Assembly (NCBI GenBank): GCA_031841125.1 | Contig: CM063109.1 | Span: 71,678,914-71,742,913, forward strand | Length of the DNA: 64,000 nt | Reading direction: 5' to 3' | From: Acanthococcus lagerstroemiae | Taxonomy: Eukaryota > Arthropoda > Insecta > Hemiptera > Eriococcidae | In this document: positions 25,044 to 36,496 of the stretch, piece by piece | How positions within the stretch are numbered: position 1 is the first letter of the stretch | How the letters are laid out: every line of letters begins with the position of its first letter | Translations under genes and position numbers: made by a program | The notes under the pieces: model-generated | Told to the model about the DNA's origin: nothing | The model's database searches: none | What the model saw: the letters and a program-made list of their open reading frames with translations, nothing else

Positions 25044-27283
25044 GAGGAGTTATCTGTCAAAAGGGCGCATGACGAACAGGTGCCCTTTTTGCGGATATGC
25101 TGATTTTCGAATTCTGCGCGTCCGGCCTACTCTTTAGGAACCAGTTGAAAATTTTTCCAAAATCAACGAATTCACCGTACCATGCTGTCTTAAATACGTC
25201 CCTCTCTTGTAGCCGTTTACATTGTATTAGTCGCTTTACCTCTTATCAATATCAGTCGAACCACAAAAGCGGCTGTCAATCAGAGATCGCTCTCAAGCGA
25301 AGTGGCAACCTTAAGTGTTCTGAGGTTCTGACAGAGAAACGTGGTTAAGTAGGAAGATTTAATAGACATCAAGGAAAAATTTCGATTTGCAGATGTGATA
25401 GTGTGAGATGGCGGTGCCAAATACAAGTTCCAGCGTTCACGATAGCAGAACAACAACGTCTTCGAAAGCTCGAAACTATTATCGTGTTATGTTTCTCTAT
25501 GTGTTAAAGTTGATGAACTGAAAACCGCCCTGTACGTATGTACCAACGCATGATATTCTTAAGAGAAATATACAGTGGCGTAGTAGAGGGGGGACGGCGT
25601 TCCCACACTGGTTTTCCGCAGATAGGAAATCATATAGGTAAATACGACTTTCCTTATAATTTGTCAAATATATTTAGCGTTCCCACACTGGAAAATTTGC
25701 CACTACACCACTAGAAAAAAATATATATTCTCTAAGACGATATTCAGTGAAATTAGCGCCGATAGATGATTACAAACGCATTGAATTAACATCGATGCAG
25801 TCAATAACACCAAGCATACATTACATTATATCAAAGGGTGTGTAACGGCCTACTAACTTGGCCTATGAAATAAAGAAAACGAAGCAACTGTGGTACGAGC
25901 AGTTTATTGTAACACTCGCCAACATCAACTGAATATGCACGCAAAACCGAGTTTGGAGAAGAGTGGAAAAACGAAATTCATGAAACACACGAAATAGGTA
26001 TATAGGTACCTAATCTATCAGACCAAGCGGTACCTGCAAAGACCACGCGTTATCTTGTTACGATAACATACGACCGGTGATTCCTGAACTACATATATTC
26101 ACGAATACGCTACAGGTGAAAAGCGAGTAACTCATTCCCTCAGAAATTACACATTTCGGTTGCCTTATCGGCATGGAGAGACATCTTCACTACTATATAT
26201 TAGCTTCAGTCACGAGAATATACATAATAACTCATCATACAGCGAGTTAGGAATTGTGTATTTTGTTCCATAAGTTGCATGTATAAATGTATGGAAACAA
26301 GCAAAATAGAAGAGTAATACATGAAAAATTCACCGATATTATCTTATGGGAAAACAACTACTGACAACCATAATATTTATGTCCCACGACACCAATTTTC
26401 TCATGGATCTAAAAAGGACGCATGACATCCTCCTTCTTTCCGAATTCGTCCGCGTTCGTTTCTGAATGAACTAAACAATGAACTATAGTCATTAAGGAGT
26501 ATTTCAGCTTGAAAACTTTGAGGTTGTTTTTCTCAAAACCAAAATCGCTGACATACGCCCTTTTGACAGATAACTCCTCAATTAGGTACTCCTTTCGGAC
26601 TGATTTAATTGAAAAATATGTTATTATAAAAAGTGTTCACCGTGATTCAACTGATAGACATGACTGATTAATTTGATTAGTTCGTTCAGAAACGAAGGCG
26701 GACGAATTGAGAAAGAAAAAATATGACAGAGGAGCCCTATTTAGAGCGATGGGAAAATTAGCATGTGGTGGGACGTATTGTGGTTTATCAGTAGCTGTTT
26801 TCCCATCATAATATTGGTGAGTTTTATGCATCTAGTCTTCTACTTTGCTTGTGTCTATACATTAATACAACTTACGAGACAACACAATTCCTAACTCGCT
26901 GAATGATGATGTATTGTCATCTCGTGATTGAAGCTATGTAGTAGCGAAGATGCCTCTCCCTGCTCATAACGCAACCAAAATGTGTAATTTCTGAGGTGTA
27001 TCGTGGATGGAGTTATACTCGCTGTTCACTCTATTGTAATTTTGTAATATATGCGTTTCATTGACTATACGGTAAGTTTGTACACATTTCAGCATAGAAT
27101 CGATGTTGATACAATGCGTTTGGAATCATTTATTGGCGTCAATTTTGCTGAATATCATATTATGTTGGTACATAGAGCGGGGTTTTTTTAATAAAGTAGG
27201 ACACGGAGAATTCGAAAATAAGCATCTCCGCAAAAAGGGCCATCGCTCGACAGGAACCCTTTTGACAGATAACTCCTCATTTA
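25044..27283. mobile_element. Large foldback element with long unequal arms
   Basis: The left end GAGGAGTTATCTGTCAAAAG (25044) and the right end, its reverse complement (to 27283), start long inverted arms. Matching blocks can be followed inwards: CCCTTTTTGCGGA with 27229-27241 mirrored, ACAAACGCATTG-type sequence at 25770 with 27110-27130 mirrored, CTCAGAAATTACACA at 26140 with 26980-26994 mirrored, and GTCCGCGTTCGTTTCTGAA near 26450 with 26680-26702 mirrored. The centre is about 26480-26680. The left arm is longer because of insertions, including a MITE at 25573-25713. Extra copies of the terminal motif occur at about 25006 and 26563-26582. No protein-coding remnant is visible. Confidence 0.7.
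25573..25713. mobile_element. hAT-like MITE (CAGTGGCGTAG family)
   Basis: Ends CAGTGGCGTAGT and, inverted, TAGTGGTGTAGT. The flanks GAAATATA and GAAAAAAA agree at 6 of 8 positions, compatible with a decayed 8-bp duplication. It contains an internal direct repeat GCGTTCCCACACTGG near 25598 and 25678. It interrupts the left arm of the foldback element. Confidence 0.6.
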
Positions 27284-27597
27284 GCTTCTGCACGTAAAAT
27301 ATACGATATTCTTATTTGTATAGCATTAAATAAAATAATACGCTGTCCAGGAGACCTAGGCAAAGAGATTACTTGTTGAAAAACTTTGGTCACTAGCGTG
27401 ATACTTATTCTATGGCGGGGGAAGGGGTAACTTGGAGAAAAAATTGCATGTCAGTTTCAAAAGAAAAGAGAATATGTCTTGGGATTGCTATTCGCCGTTG
27501 AAACGCTCACCAGGAGCGCTACAGTCGACTGTAATATACATACACATACACACTAACGCTAGTAAACAACAAAAATCCGGTATGACATGAAAATATC

Positions 27598-27952
27598 TGT
27601 AAAATACGATGTATTTCAAATACCTACTTTTCTCTTTCTTTGTGACTCATCTCGTTTTTCAAACCTAACGGTTTTACACTCTCGTCTCATACACCCGTAC
27701 ACTCTTTAGCCTGCTTTCAATTAGGCTTATCTCGTTCATGTTGATTATGGATCGAGATTTCTTTGCGCGTTTGCACGTCATGTTTTGATGCCGAATTGTC
27801 TCGCTGTTCATTCGTGTTTACTCTTTCGTGCTGTGCACTTCATATGATTTTCGTGATCAAAATACTTGAAATTTTGATATAATTTCTGTGTCAATAAACA
27901 CTTTTTGAAATTCAAATCAAAATCCTGTTCTTATTCGATCGCGAAACCTACA
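27598..27952 (+). repeat. 5' LTR
   Basis: 355 bp, TG...CA ends. It contains AATAAA at 27893-27898, the likely poly(A) signal of the element. The same sequence recurs in two pieces as the 3' LTR. Confidence 0.9.
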
Positions 27953-28048
27953 TATCAAAATTTCCTTTTACTCGAATCGACCTTGGTGTTCCGTTTTGAT
28001 TCGTTTTAAATTTCCGCAATTTCAAAGTTTTATTTGTTTTTGTGCAAT

Positions 28049-29447
28049 ATGGATGTCCGTAAATTGCAATTTTACATCGTCGTGGCTGCTGCGGCTGATA
28101 ATAAGACCAACGTCATACAGGTTCGTCGTGTCAAATTTTCCGAGGCCAACACCTGGTTTGGTTTTCCCTCCGACCTTCAACTTGTTTCTGCTCATCCAGA
28201 TTTGATGAAATATATCCTGTCATCAAGGCTGCGGTTTCGTCCCTCAAATCTCGAGGCACATGAAGCTCCTTCAGAAATTAAAATTGTTAATTTATTGCAA
28301 ATGGAGGACTTATTAATTGATCAAAAATCTGTAGCCTTGGACAGACTCACCAAAAAGATTAACGTAATAAATGGTAAAAATAACCTCCTATTTACCAACC
28401 ACAAAGACTCTAAAAAAATTATTATCTCCGATGAATTTGCCAAGGAACTTATAAAAAAAGCCCACTTTCGTTTTGGCCATATTGGAGTAAAGCAACTTGA
28501 GCTAACTTTACTTCCCTATTTCTATAACGTAAATTTCAGAACTTCTATTCAAAATTTTGTAGGAAAATGCTCTGTTTGTATTAAGAATAAAACACGTCTT
28601 TCTCCGACATTTGGGCCAATGTCTCAGTTGGGACCGGCCAAAAGACCTTTTGAATATATATGTCTGTGGATACCATAGGCGGTTTCTCTGGAAACAACTC
28701 AACCAAAAGATACGTCCACCTTTTGGTTGATCATTTCTCTCGGTTCGCTTATGCGATTACATCAAAACATCAGAAGGCTACTGATTTTGTAAATTTATTA
28801 AATTTAGTATTTCAAAATGGACATAACGTAGAACATCTACTCGCTGATCAATACACTGGCTTGAACTCAGCCATTTTTAAAAAATTTTTGGAAGAACGTA
28901 ACGTAAAATTATATTTCTCAGCTGTAGATTGTCCATTTTCAAATGGGTTAAACGAACGCCTTAACCAAACATTAGTAAACAAATTGAGATGTAAAGTAAA
29001 CGAAAATGAATTAATAAAAAGAGGCCATGGCCCAAACTTTTCGAAGAGTGCGTTCAAGAATATAATGATACAGTTCATTCTGTAACAAAGTATTCTCCAA
29101 ATTATCTTTTAAATGGTGTCAAACCCCCTCTCCTGAGGAATCTTCCTTTTGACCATTTTAATTTAGAAAAGGACCGAAAATTAGCTTTTATAAATTCTCA
29201 AAAAAATCATTTTCAGAACAAAAAGCGATTTGACCGTAACAAAAAGGAGCCAAATTTTAAAGTAGGTCAATTCGTCTACGTACTTCATGGTAATTCACTT
29301 AATCGAAACAAATTGGACGAAATTCGTACAGGTCCCTTCAAAATTTTAAAGAAACTATCAGGTGTCTTATATGAGGTTGATGCTGGCTTTCAGAAGCATG
29401 AGTCTAATATTTTCCATGTTTCTAAAATGTACCCTTTTGAGCCCTAG
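28049..29447 (+). pseudogene. Ty3/gypsy integrase remnant, frameshifted
   Basis: The first ATG (28049) opens a segment of about 70 residues that may be the start of gag; the frame then enters the integrase N-terminal region without any reverse transcriptase. The zinc-binding HHCC motif is visible (HFRFGHIG ... CSVCIKNK, about 28466-28590). The catalytic core follows in a second frame: the first Asp in SVDTIGG, the second in ADQYTGLNS, and Glu in NGLNERLNQT. A third frame (from about 29020) carries the C-terminal part with a GPF module (TGPFKILKKL). At least two frameshifts, near 28660-28675 and 29020, and the missing pol domains make it non-functional. It lies between two apparently identical LTRs, so the damage to the genome predates or accompanied its last insertion. 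Confidence 0.88.
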
Positions 29448-29469
29448 GCTCGTTTCTTCGTTGCGGGGA

Positions 29470-29615
29470 TGTAAAATACGATGTATTTCAAATACCTACT
29501 TTTCTCTTTCTTTGTGACTCATCTCGTTTTTCAAACCTAACGGTTTTACACTCTCGTCTCATACACCCGTACACTCTTTAGCCTGCTTTCAATTAGGCTT
29601 ATCTCGTTCATGTTG
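29470..29615 (+). repeat. 3' LTR, first part
   Basis: Matches 27598-27743 without visible difference, then stops at the insertion of the 29616-33895 element. The short purine-rich GCGGGGA just before it may be the polypurine tract. Confidence 0.9.
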
Positions 29616-29619
29616 CCCG

Positions 29620-29995
29620 ATCGGTCGTCAGCGACAGTTATTTCGACACTATCGATCTTGCTCATTTCGACTGAAATATCGGCAGTTCGGCAGAAATTAC
29701 AACCAATCAGAAGTCAGCATTTTGTATCGGAAACGCCCCGTTTGTCGACAGAAGTTCGGAAGTTCGATACTTTCTCGACAATTTTTCGACAGTTCGACAA
29801 TTTTCAATTCGATGTTTCGATTGTTTGTTCGAAAGCATTTCGACATTTCGGCTATTCCTTCGATACTATTTCGGCGTCTTTTTTTCGACATTCCGACGGC
29901 GCGTTCGACAATATTTCGATAGTTTGGCCATTCCTTCGATAGTATTTCGGCGTTTTTTCGACAGGGCGTTCGACACTATTTCGATATTTTCTCAC
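29620..29995. repeat. Left subterminal TTCGACA-type repeats
   Basis: More than a dozen variants of TTCGACA/TTCGATA in both orientations, including a duplicated block CTATTCCTTCGATA (29850 and 29929 regions). These are probably binding sites for the mobilising protein, by analogy with other elements that have subterminal repeats. Confidence 0.7.
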
Positions 29996-30806
29996 CCTAG
30001 AAATTAATCCCTCCTCCCTTTTCGTCCAGGGATCCTTTCATAGGCGCAACCTGGGGGAGGTACGGGCTATAACCCCTCCCTTAAAAGACCTGAGCAAGGA
30101 ATTTTAAGCTAAAAATTACAAGCTGAGGATTTCATTTTTCATTTACCCACCCCATTCTCCAATTTTTACTGGCTGAGCGCGTTCTCTCTCATTTTTACTA
30201 TTAATAGATATGTGTCCTTCACTTCTGTGAACCTGAAGCATTTCTTTTCAGAATAGGTATAAATGTTTCGCGTCAAACAGACGGATTATTAAAGTCATTC
30301 GAATACTGGAAAGAATAGAAAATTCAGAATTTCACCTATATATATTTTTGAGAAAATTTAAAACAATTTTTTATAAATTATTACACATGCGAAGCGTGAT
30401 ACACTGCGTACTGTGGAAGTATTCCGCCGTCCATATACCGAGAGTAATCACCGTCGGAGCCACACCTAGAAGAAAGTGTAAGATTTCAATGCTAAGTTAC
30501 TGAAATATTAAGTATTCACACAACGAGTTAAGGTCTATATCCTAAAATATATTCAAAATAGATAAATATACAATCTAATTTTGCGACCTCTGAAAGGATC
30601 TACAGAGAAAACAATAACGTTCGATTAATAGAAAATTGCGAAAGCATCATCATAGATTTTATGGTATAAGAAAACGGGGAAAAAATGTCGAGGGCTGGTC
30701 TCGTGAAAAAAATAAATAAAAGGTACCCATTCATGTCCTTATACCTGTATTGTGTTTCGAACAAACGTTTTTGCAAAAATCTAATTTTCTTCAAATAGGT
30801 TTCATA

Positions 30807-31429
30807 CAGGGGCGGAAATAGAGCGATTTTTTTGTTGGGGGGGGGGGCTGAAGCCCCAGTGCCTAAAATCTTCTATACACATAAACATGAATGTATGTCT
30901 GTCTGTCTGTAACATTTCTGGTTTTCTTCTGAATTTGTAGAAAGATCTATAGTCATTATTACGTGGAATGTAAGGAGCAAACTGTGGATTTACGTAGGTA
31001 TTTTCTTGTGACTAATGCATTGGAAAAAAAGATTCTCAAACAGCTTTGAACTTTGTAGTTTACTTGCTTTGGGCACTCACACACATCTGCCTTGGTCTTT
31101 TTCGTTATCAGTGGGATCACGATTGACTGAACTCACTTAAACCAACTTACTTTAGCCAACTCACTTAAGCCCGCTGTCAAGGGTAATAAAAATCCAAAAA
31201 AATCATAGCCTCCCCCCCCAAAAAAAAAAAATTAATAAATAAAAAAAACTACAAAAAGTAGATTTTTCACTGTAATACTTCCTTTGTAAGAAGAAAAAAA
31301 AAGAAAAAAAAAAGCATGACATCACAAACGATAATAGCGATACTCGTATAGTTTTATATTTTTCACTTAGGGAGAGACAATTTCGAAATTGGAGGGCTTA
31401 TCCCCCTAGCCCCCTATATTTCCGCCTCC
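30807..31429. mobile_element. hAT-like non-autonomous element (CAGGGGCGGAAATA ends)
   Basis: The left end CAGGGGCGGAAATAGAG faces a right end whose complement reads GGAGGCGGAAATATAG. Flanks GTTTCATA (30799-30806) and GTTTCATG (31430-31437) agree at 7 of 8 positions, a slightly decayed 8-bp duplication. The interior has a G run, a short (TCTG)n and A-rich tracts, no coding sequence. Confidence 0.7.
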
Positions 31430-32511
31430 GTTTCATGCCGAAAATAGAAATTGAACAAAATACTGAAAATCCAAGAAGGTGATGCGTTGTTTTCAATTAT
31501 AGAAAAAGTTTCCCTTCATTCTCGACAAAAAATTTGACTTCGGTTTCCGAACGTCGATCCTACCCACAAGTATGCTATGAAATGTCAATTCCTCTATGTA
31601 CATATAATTTTCAAGTTTCAAGAAATTTAGTGAGTCGTGCCCAATTCAAACAAAAATTGCAGTCCTGGTCATTATGACAGAGTTTTCCAATTCTAAGTCC
31701 TTTGTTCTCTCTCTCAAGGTATAATTTGCTAACTTTTAAATTTTTAAATGACCATGATTGAAAATGAATTACTTTAAATGACTTCATGACCTTTTTTCAA
31801 AATAAATGACTTTCAATGTCTTAAATGACAGTTAGAACCCTGTTCATATATGAATGGGGAATTCAGGCGTCAGAATAATGATGTATGAAAGGATTTCATC
31901 CCTAAAATTATTAATGAGATAATACGACTCGAGCATACACTCTATCATATGTATCAATTAAAGATTGCATCGTCGATGTTAAATTCATAATGGTAGACGT
32001 ACAATGACAAGGAATTCCATTCCATTCTTAACTCCCATTCAAGCTGCTGCTAGTCATCGCGCGGGGTTACAGACAATAAGGTTTTGCCCCACTCAAGAAA
32101 AACAGAATCTTCTGTGTTGTACAGCACCAGATTTACCTACAGGCACTACAACAAGCACCAGCTCGGAGCGGCCAATTTTGAGCATTTTTGTTTTCAGCAC
32201 ATTTTGGCAGGCCACCAGCCAGACACGGTGCTGTAAATAAAAAACTACTGAACAGATACAAAAAATTTCCAGCTAGGTGCCTGGGGGCCCAAGTGCTTGT
32301 AAGCGACTTAATATTAATCCGGCTTCATGATTTCCACAATAATGCTATTGAAGAAATTAATAGAATCCGAATCCGATCTCTACTTAGTCTACCTAATTAA
32401 AATAATCGAACAGGAATAGGTATAGGAAATGACAACTAATTGACAGTTAGTGATGACGGGAACACATGTGGCATCAGTTACTGTGTACATTCTTGAACAA
32501 AATTTGCGAGT

Positions 32512-33016
32512 ACAGGGTGTCCCAAAAGAATGAGCATAGCCAAGAGGGGGGGGGGGGCAAGAGGAAAACCTGAAATTGAACGTAAAAATATGCAAGAATG
32601 AGCAATTTTTCGCCTTTAAAACACTTTTTTTTTTTTTAATTTTACTTGAGCAGTAATTTTATTTTCATTTTTTATAAAATAGTCCCCTAATACATATTAT
32701 ATTGGCAATTTTCAAAAAATACCACAATTTTCGACTTTTTTTCCCCTTGAAAGTCTTACTTCCCCCTCCCCTTGAGAAAATCCTGACTACAACACTGCCC
32801 AAAAGTCAGGTTCCAATTTTGCTCGGTACACTACACATACTGCCTGATTCTCGCCCGTCTTCATGCGTCTCGAGAGCAGACTCTCAATGTGACCACGCAG
32901 ACACACGGAACATTTTTGTGTACCTTCTTGCCGTTCTGCAAACTGTGCAGTTCGCGGGTTTAGTTGCTGAAATCGAAATGATCAGATAGTGGGACCAGAC
33001 TTCTAGGACACCCCTT
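32512..33016. mobile_element. Decayed inverted-repeat element (AGGGTGTCCCAAAAG ends)
   Basis: The left end ACAGGGTGTCCCAAAAG and a right end whose complement is AAGGGGTGTCCTAGAAG form a TIR of about 15 bp with 3-4 mismatches. The interior near 32760-32800 looks like a fragment of the CAGTGGCGTAG MITE family. No target-site duplication is evident. Confidence 0.4.
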
Positions 33017-33679
33017 TCACTCTGAAACAGTCTACTGTTTCCAAGATGTACCCAATCAATATACTTTGATCGACGTATCATCTTATAATTCGCTTACAAA
33101 TTATATCCTCCTTCGATGTGGAGAAGAATTTCGAGTTCAAGGAATAACTGAATACAGCTTCAAGCTTTGACTGGGAAATTCCTGGTTCTACAATGTAAAA
33201 TCTGCCCCCTCCCCAATTAGGGCGCTAGAAATGCACAGACGCAAAATTAGGTACATACATTTTAATGAAAAAACATAGGGTCTGAGGGGTCAAGCAAAAA
33301 CTGTTTAAACGGTCGGTGGACCGGCTAGGGGCAATTTTCCCCTTATCCTCCCTCATTGATCCACTCCTAGAATAATTAGTAACTGAATATTCCATTAAAT
33401 GACAAAAATGTGACATAACTTACCGATAAATAACAGAGTGCATGCAAATCCGCTTCACGAATATTAAACCACTGAACCACTCAGCGACGCATGAAATTTT
33501 AACTGAAACCACTTATTCCGCACTCCCAGACTTCGGAGTCGAGATAACACACTCGTACCTATTACCGAACAGGATCGTGGGAATATTCGCAAACGTGTAA
33601 AGGCGCCGACGCGACGACAACCTTCAAAGCTCAATTCTTTTGCACATCACTATGCGGCTGACGAATATTCGATGATCAG

Positions 33680-33880
33680 CCTAACTTCGGACACTGTTCG
33701 ATAGTAATTCGACAGCAATCAAATTTACTCGTTCCACTCAGTCGAACTTCCGACACTGTTCGACAGTAATTCGACAGCAATCAAATTTATTCGTCCCGCC
33801 CCTTTATTTTCAGCCAATTAGAAAGCTTTAGTCGAAGATTTCGATAGTTCGACACATGTCGAACTGTCGAACGACACTAA
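33680..33880. repeat. Right subterminal repeats with a tandem duplication
   Basis: A block of about 80 bp (ACTGTTCGA(T/C)AGTAATTCG followed by ACAGCAATCAAATTTA) occurs twice in tandem, then more TTCGACA variants up to the right terminus. It mirrors the repeats at the left end of the 29616-33895 element. Confidence 0.75.
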
Positions 33881-33897
33881 TTTTGTCAGATCGGGTG

Positions 33898-34106
33898 ATT
33901 ATGGATCGAGATTTCTTTGCGCGTTTGCACGTCATGTTTTGATGCCGAATTGTCTCGCTGTTCATTCGTGTTTACTCTTTCGTGCTGTGCACTTCATATG
34001 ATTTTCGTGATCAAAATACTTGAAATTTTGATATAATTTCTGTGTCAATAAACACTTTTTGAAATTCAAATCAAAATCCTGTTCTTATTCGATCGCGAAA
34101 CCTACA
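33898..34106 (+). repeat. 3' LTR, second part
   Basis: Continues the 3' LTR after the insertion and matches 27744-27952 without visible difference, including AATAAA. Ends CCTACA before the TATC duplication. Confidence 0.9.
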
Positions 34107-34110
34107 TATC

Positions 34111-34836
34111 GATTTCTCCTATACTTTTATATGGGGAGCCAAGATCTTTTTTGTTTTACGAACACTTGAACGTCCATTCTTTTTGAAGACCATTTTTATT
34201 TGTAGTTTATAGCGCACAGAACTGCATTCGGTTAATACCTATCGTCAAAAAACTGTAAATTTTAAGAATTTCAAAATATCGAATCATCGCCTGTACATTT
34301 CTTATGGGAGCGATTAATTTTTCATACCATAACTGTGAAGTTGCTAGTTCTGCCACCAGATGTCAGCCACTTTGTGTTCAACGCCCAATTGTACGAGTTT
34401 TCAATTTCTTCGGCTTTTCCATTTTATGGGTGGCCGTTTGCTGCTGAAAAATAAACGACAAGAGACCTTAAACCTTGAGGCACATGAACAATTTATTCGA
34501 GAGATAATCTTCCTGATTGAGCAGGGGGCCCATACTGCAGAGATCTGTCCAAACTAAGAGTATAGAACGCGACTTCGGTAACATATGTTATTTTTGGGTG
34601 GAATAACGCACACATACTTAACTTTTGAGTGAAGACAGACCAAAATGGATTGACATTTTGATCAACGGCGATCATTGGGGATGAGTGTCTATTCACTAGG
34701 TCAGTGAAACTAATGAGAGATGAAATCAAAAAAGGTAACTGGTCTCCCTGCTATTTATCGGATAGACAACTTGTCGGGCGCACTTTCTAAGTTATATGTA
34801 TATAGGTACATGCGTCCATATTTATTTCTGTCTCCT
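34111..34836. other. Intergenic, no gene recognised
   Basis: AT-rich stretch without inverted ends or conserved frames. A block near 34350-34400 (GCCACCAGATGTCAGCCAC) resembles in reverse complement sequence near 2020-2040 and 42195-42215 (GCTGACATCTG), so it may be part of an old dispersed repeat. Confidence 0.5.
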
Positions 34837-34844
34837 AGTACCAG

Positions 34845-35309
34845 TTAAGATGTTTATACTACTACACTAGATACCTAACTTCAACCTGCTAGTAGTATAA
34901 ACCTTCCTCACCCACCTCACGTTTTAGTATCCCATCTGCTAGCGTCACCGGTATAGAAAATCGGCTCCAATGCATTTGAGATGGGAAATTGGTCATTTTT
35001 AAATCGCGCTTATTACATTTTGCCTTGGTAAAACGATCTGAAAATTTGACAGACCATGCATTCATATCTTAGGAGCAGGAAAATATTTAAAAAAAAACAA
35101 TATGCTACAGTTCAATTTCTTTTTTTTTTTCAAGTTTGAACGCCGGCACCTCCACGCGAAATTCATCGTGTATTTTAAATGGGAAAAATGACTATACTAG
35201 TGACTGGCTCTAACGCTTATGCAACATTCGCACAAATTCTGGGGTACGCTTATTTTACTACGGTAGATATAGGAAGTTAGGTATCTATGTAGTAGTATAA
35301 CTATCTGTG
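34845..35309 (-). mobile_element. hAT-like MITE, TTTATACTA family, copy 1
   Basis: Flanked by an exact 8-bp duplication AGTACCAG (34837-34844 and 35310-35317). The ends share TATACTACTAC and TAGATACCTAACTTC in inverted orientation. Interior sequence matches copy 2 (43835-44852) in the opposite orientation, for example the stretch around GAAATTGGTCATTTTTAA. No coding capacity. Confidence 0.88.
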
Positions 35310-35357
35310 AGTACCAGTTGTATATAATGGTGAGTTATCGTTAGCCGGAGGTTAAAA

Positions 35358-35448
35358 GTGGATTTACATTCGAGTCGGCCACATGTCGCGGACAAACTTT
35401 TAACAAAAGTCTGTCCGTGACATGTTGCTAACTCGAATGTAAATCCAC
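35358..35448. repeat. 91-bp near-perfect hairpin
   Basis: GTGGATTTACATTCGAGT at 35358 pairs with ACTCGAATGTAAATCCAC ending at 35448, and the pairing continues inwards (CATGTCGCGGAC with GTCCGTGACATG) to a small loop at about 35395-35410. It could be a very small MITE or a precursor-like hairpin. No duplication at the borders was identified. Confidence 0.8.
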
Positions 35449-36496
35449 CGTAATTTGCCGAATTCGGGGAGTTGACTGGTCGAAATTCGAAACAGCTCTG
35501 TTGTGTTGGAATAGGACCTCTTTACTCGGTCTCTGTAAACTGCTGGTATCTATTGGTAAGTTGGTTCACTATTATGAATACTCCGTCTTTTGTATTATCA
35601 AAAGGCGTTGGTACTCTTCTACTCTGCCTGCCTTTTAGTTTCAAAGTTTTCACATATTGTACTACTAGCCCCTAGTAATGCGACAATTATCACTAGGTAT
35701 AATAATACTATTGAATTATCAACATTTTTCGGTATTTTTGGTACCTATTGATATATCAATACTGTAGAATGAAAATAACAGCATTTTCTTCTTCCATATG
35801 TCTGTGTATAACAGTAGGTATTTCTTTTATCCATACGCCTGTGTACTGCCGTTTATGAAATGTTTACATTTTAATATGCCCGGTATCCGCTAATTTTGAT
35901 AAAACTGTAGTATGTACCTTATACCATGAAATTTTTCGATCTATTATTCAGAAAATTCTGGATTTTTCCGAGCTAAACGATTACCCTATCAATTTTTTGG
36001 CAGTGTTACTCTGTACCCAGGTACTAGGGTACAGTGTAACAAAAAAGTACATGGCTAAAATAATTCCTAGATTCTTCAGATTTTGACATTTTCAAGTGGT
36101 AATAACACCAAAATGTAGCCAAAGGTTGTATTTTTCATAGGGGGTGTTAAAGTCTGAATTAAAAATTAATTTGTAGTCCACAGATCAAAATGGACGAAAA
36201 GTGATACACTGTTCCCCAGCCTCCCTTACACATGTCAAGAATGTAACTTTACAAACTTAAACTTTACATTGACAACCCTGATAGCAGAGATGGAAAACAA
36301 GCTAAAAGCTGAAAGTGGAAAGCCAAAAGCAAAGAGTTTTTTACCTTAAAAGTAAAAGCTGAAAGCACAAGCTAGAATGCACAAATAATTGAAAGCAAAG
36401 GCAAAAGTTTTATTTTTTCCAGCTTTTCCAGTATTTATCTATTTATAAATTATAATTTAAAATTTTCATTTTTATTTTCATTATCCCAAAATGGTC
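35449..36496. other. Intergenic, no gene recognised
   Basis: Unique-looking AT-rich sequence. From about 36292 to 36420 it turns into an AAAGC-rich low-complexity stretch beginning CAGAGATGGAAAAC, which resembles a hAT-type left end without a visible partner. Confidence 0.5.

Larger units (their letters stand above)
29616..33895. mobile_element. 4,280-bp element of unassigned type inserted in the 3' LTR
   Basis: The uninterrupted 5' LTR shows the original target, so the insertion is defined exactly: it begins CCCGATCGG and ends GATCGGG. Only TG is duplicated (29614-29615 and 33896-33897). The terminal match is about 7 bp (CCCGATC). Inside the ends, both subterminal regions are filled with variants of TTCGACA/TGTCGAA. 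No transposase motif is seen. Older insertions lie inside it (30807-31429 and about 32512-33016). The short TIR, subterminal repeats and 2-bp duplication do not match a superfamily I can name with confidence. Confidence 0.85.
27598..34106 (+). mobile_element. Defective Ty3/gypsy-type LTR retrotransposon with split 3' LTR
   Basis: The 5' LTR is 27598-27952, the internal part 27953-29469, and the 3' LTR is 29470-29615 plus 33898-34106. Both LTRs start TGTAAAATACG, end CCTACA and are 355 bp. I found no difference between them by eye. TATC flanks the whole unit (27594-27597 and 34107-34110), a 4-bp duplication typical of the group; however, TATC also begins the internal region, so the exact LTR end is not certain. 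The internal part holds only an integrase remnant: no gag, protease, reverse transcriptase or RNase H motif is seen. Identical LTRs imply recent insertion of an already defective genome. Confidence 0.88.

Noticed and set aside
28508..29078. Minus-strand frames over the integrase remnant
   Set aside because: They are mirror images of the integrase coding sequence on the + strand.
32004..32400. Two overlapping frames inside the 29616-33895 element, considered as a transposase remnant
   Set aside because: No DDE-type, zinc-finger or other transposase motif; short and Thr/Ser-rich.
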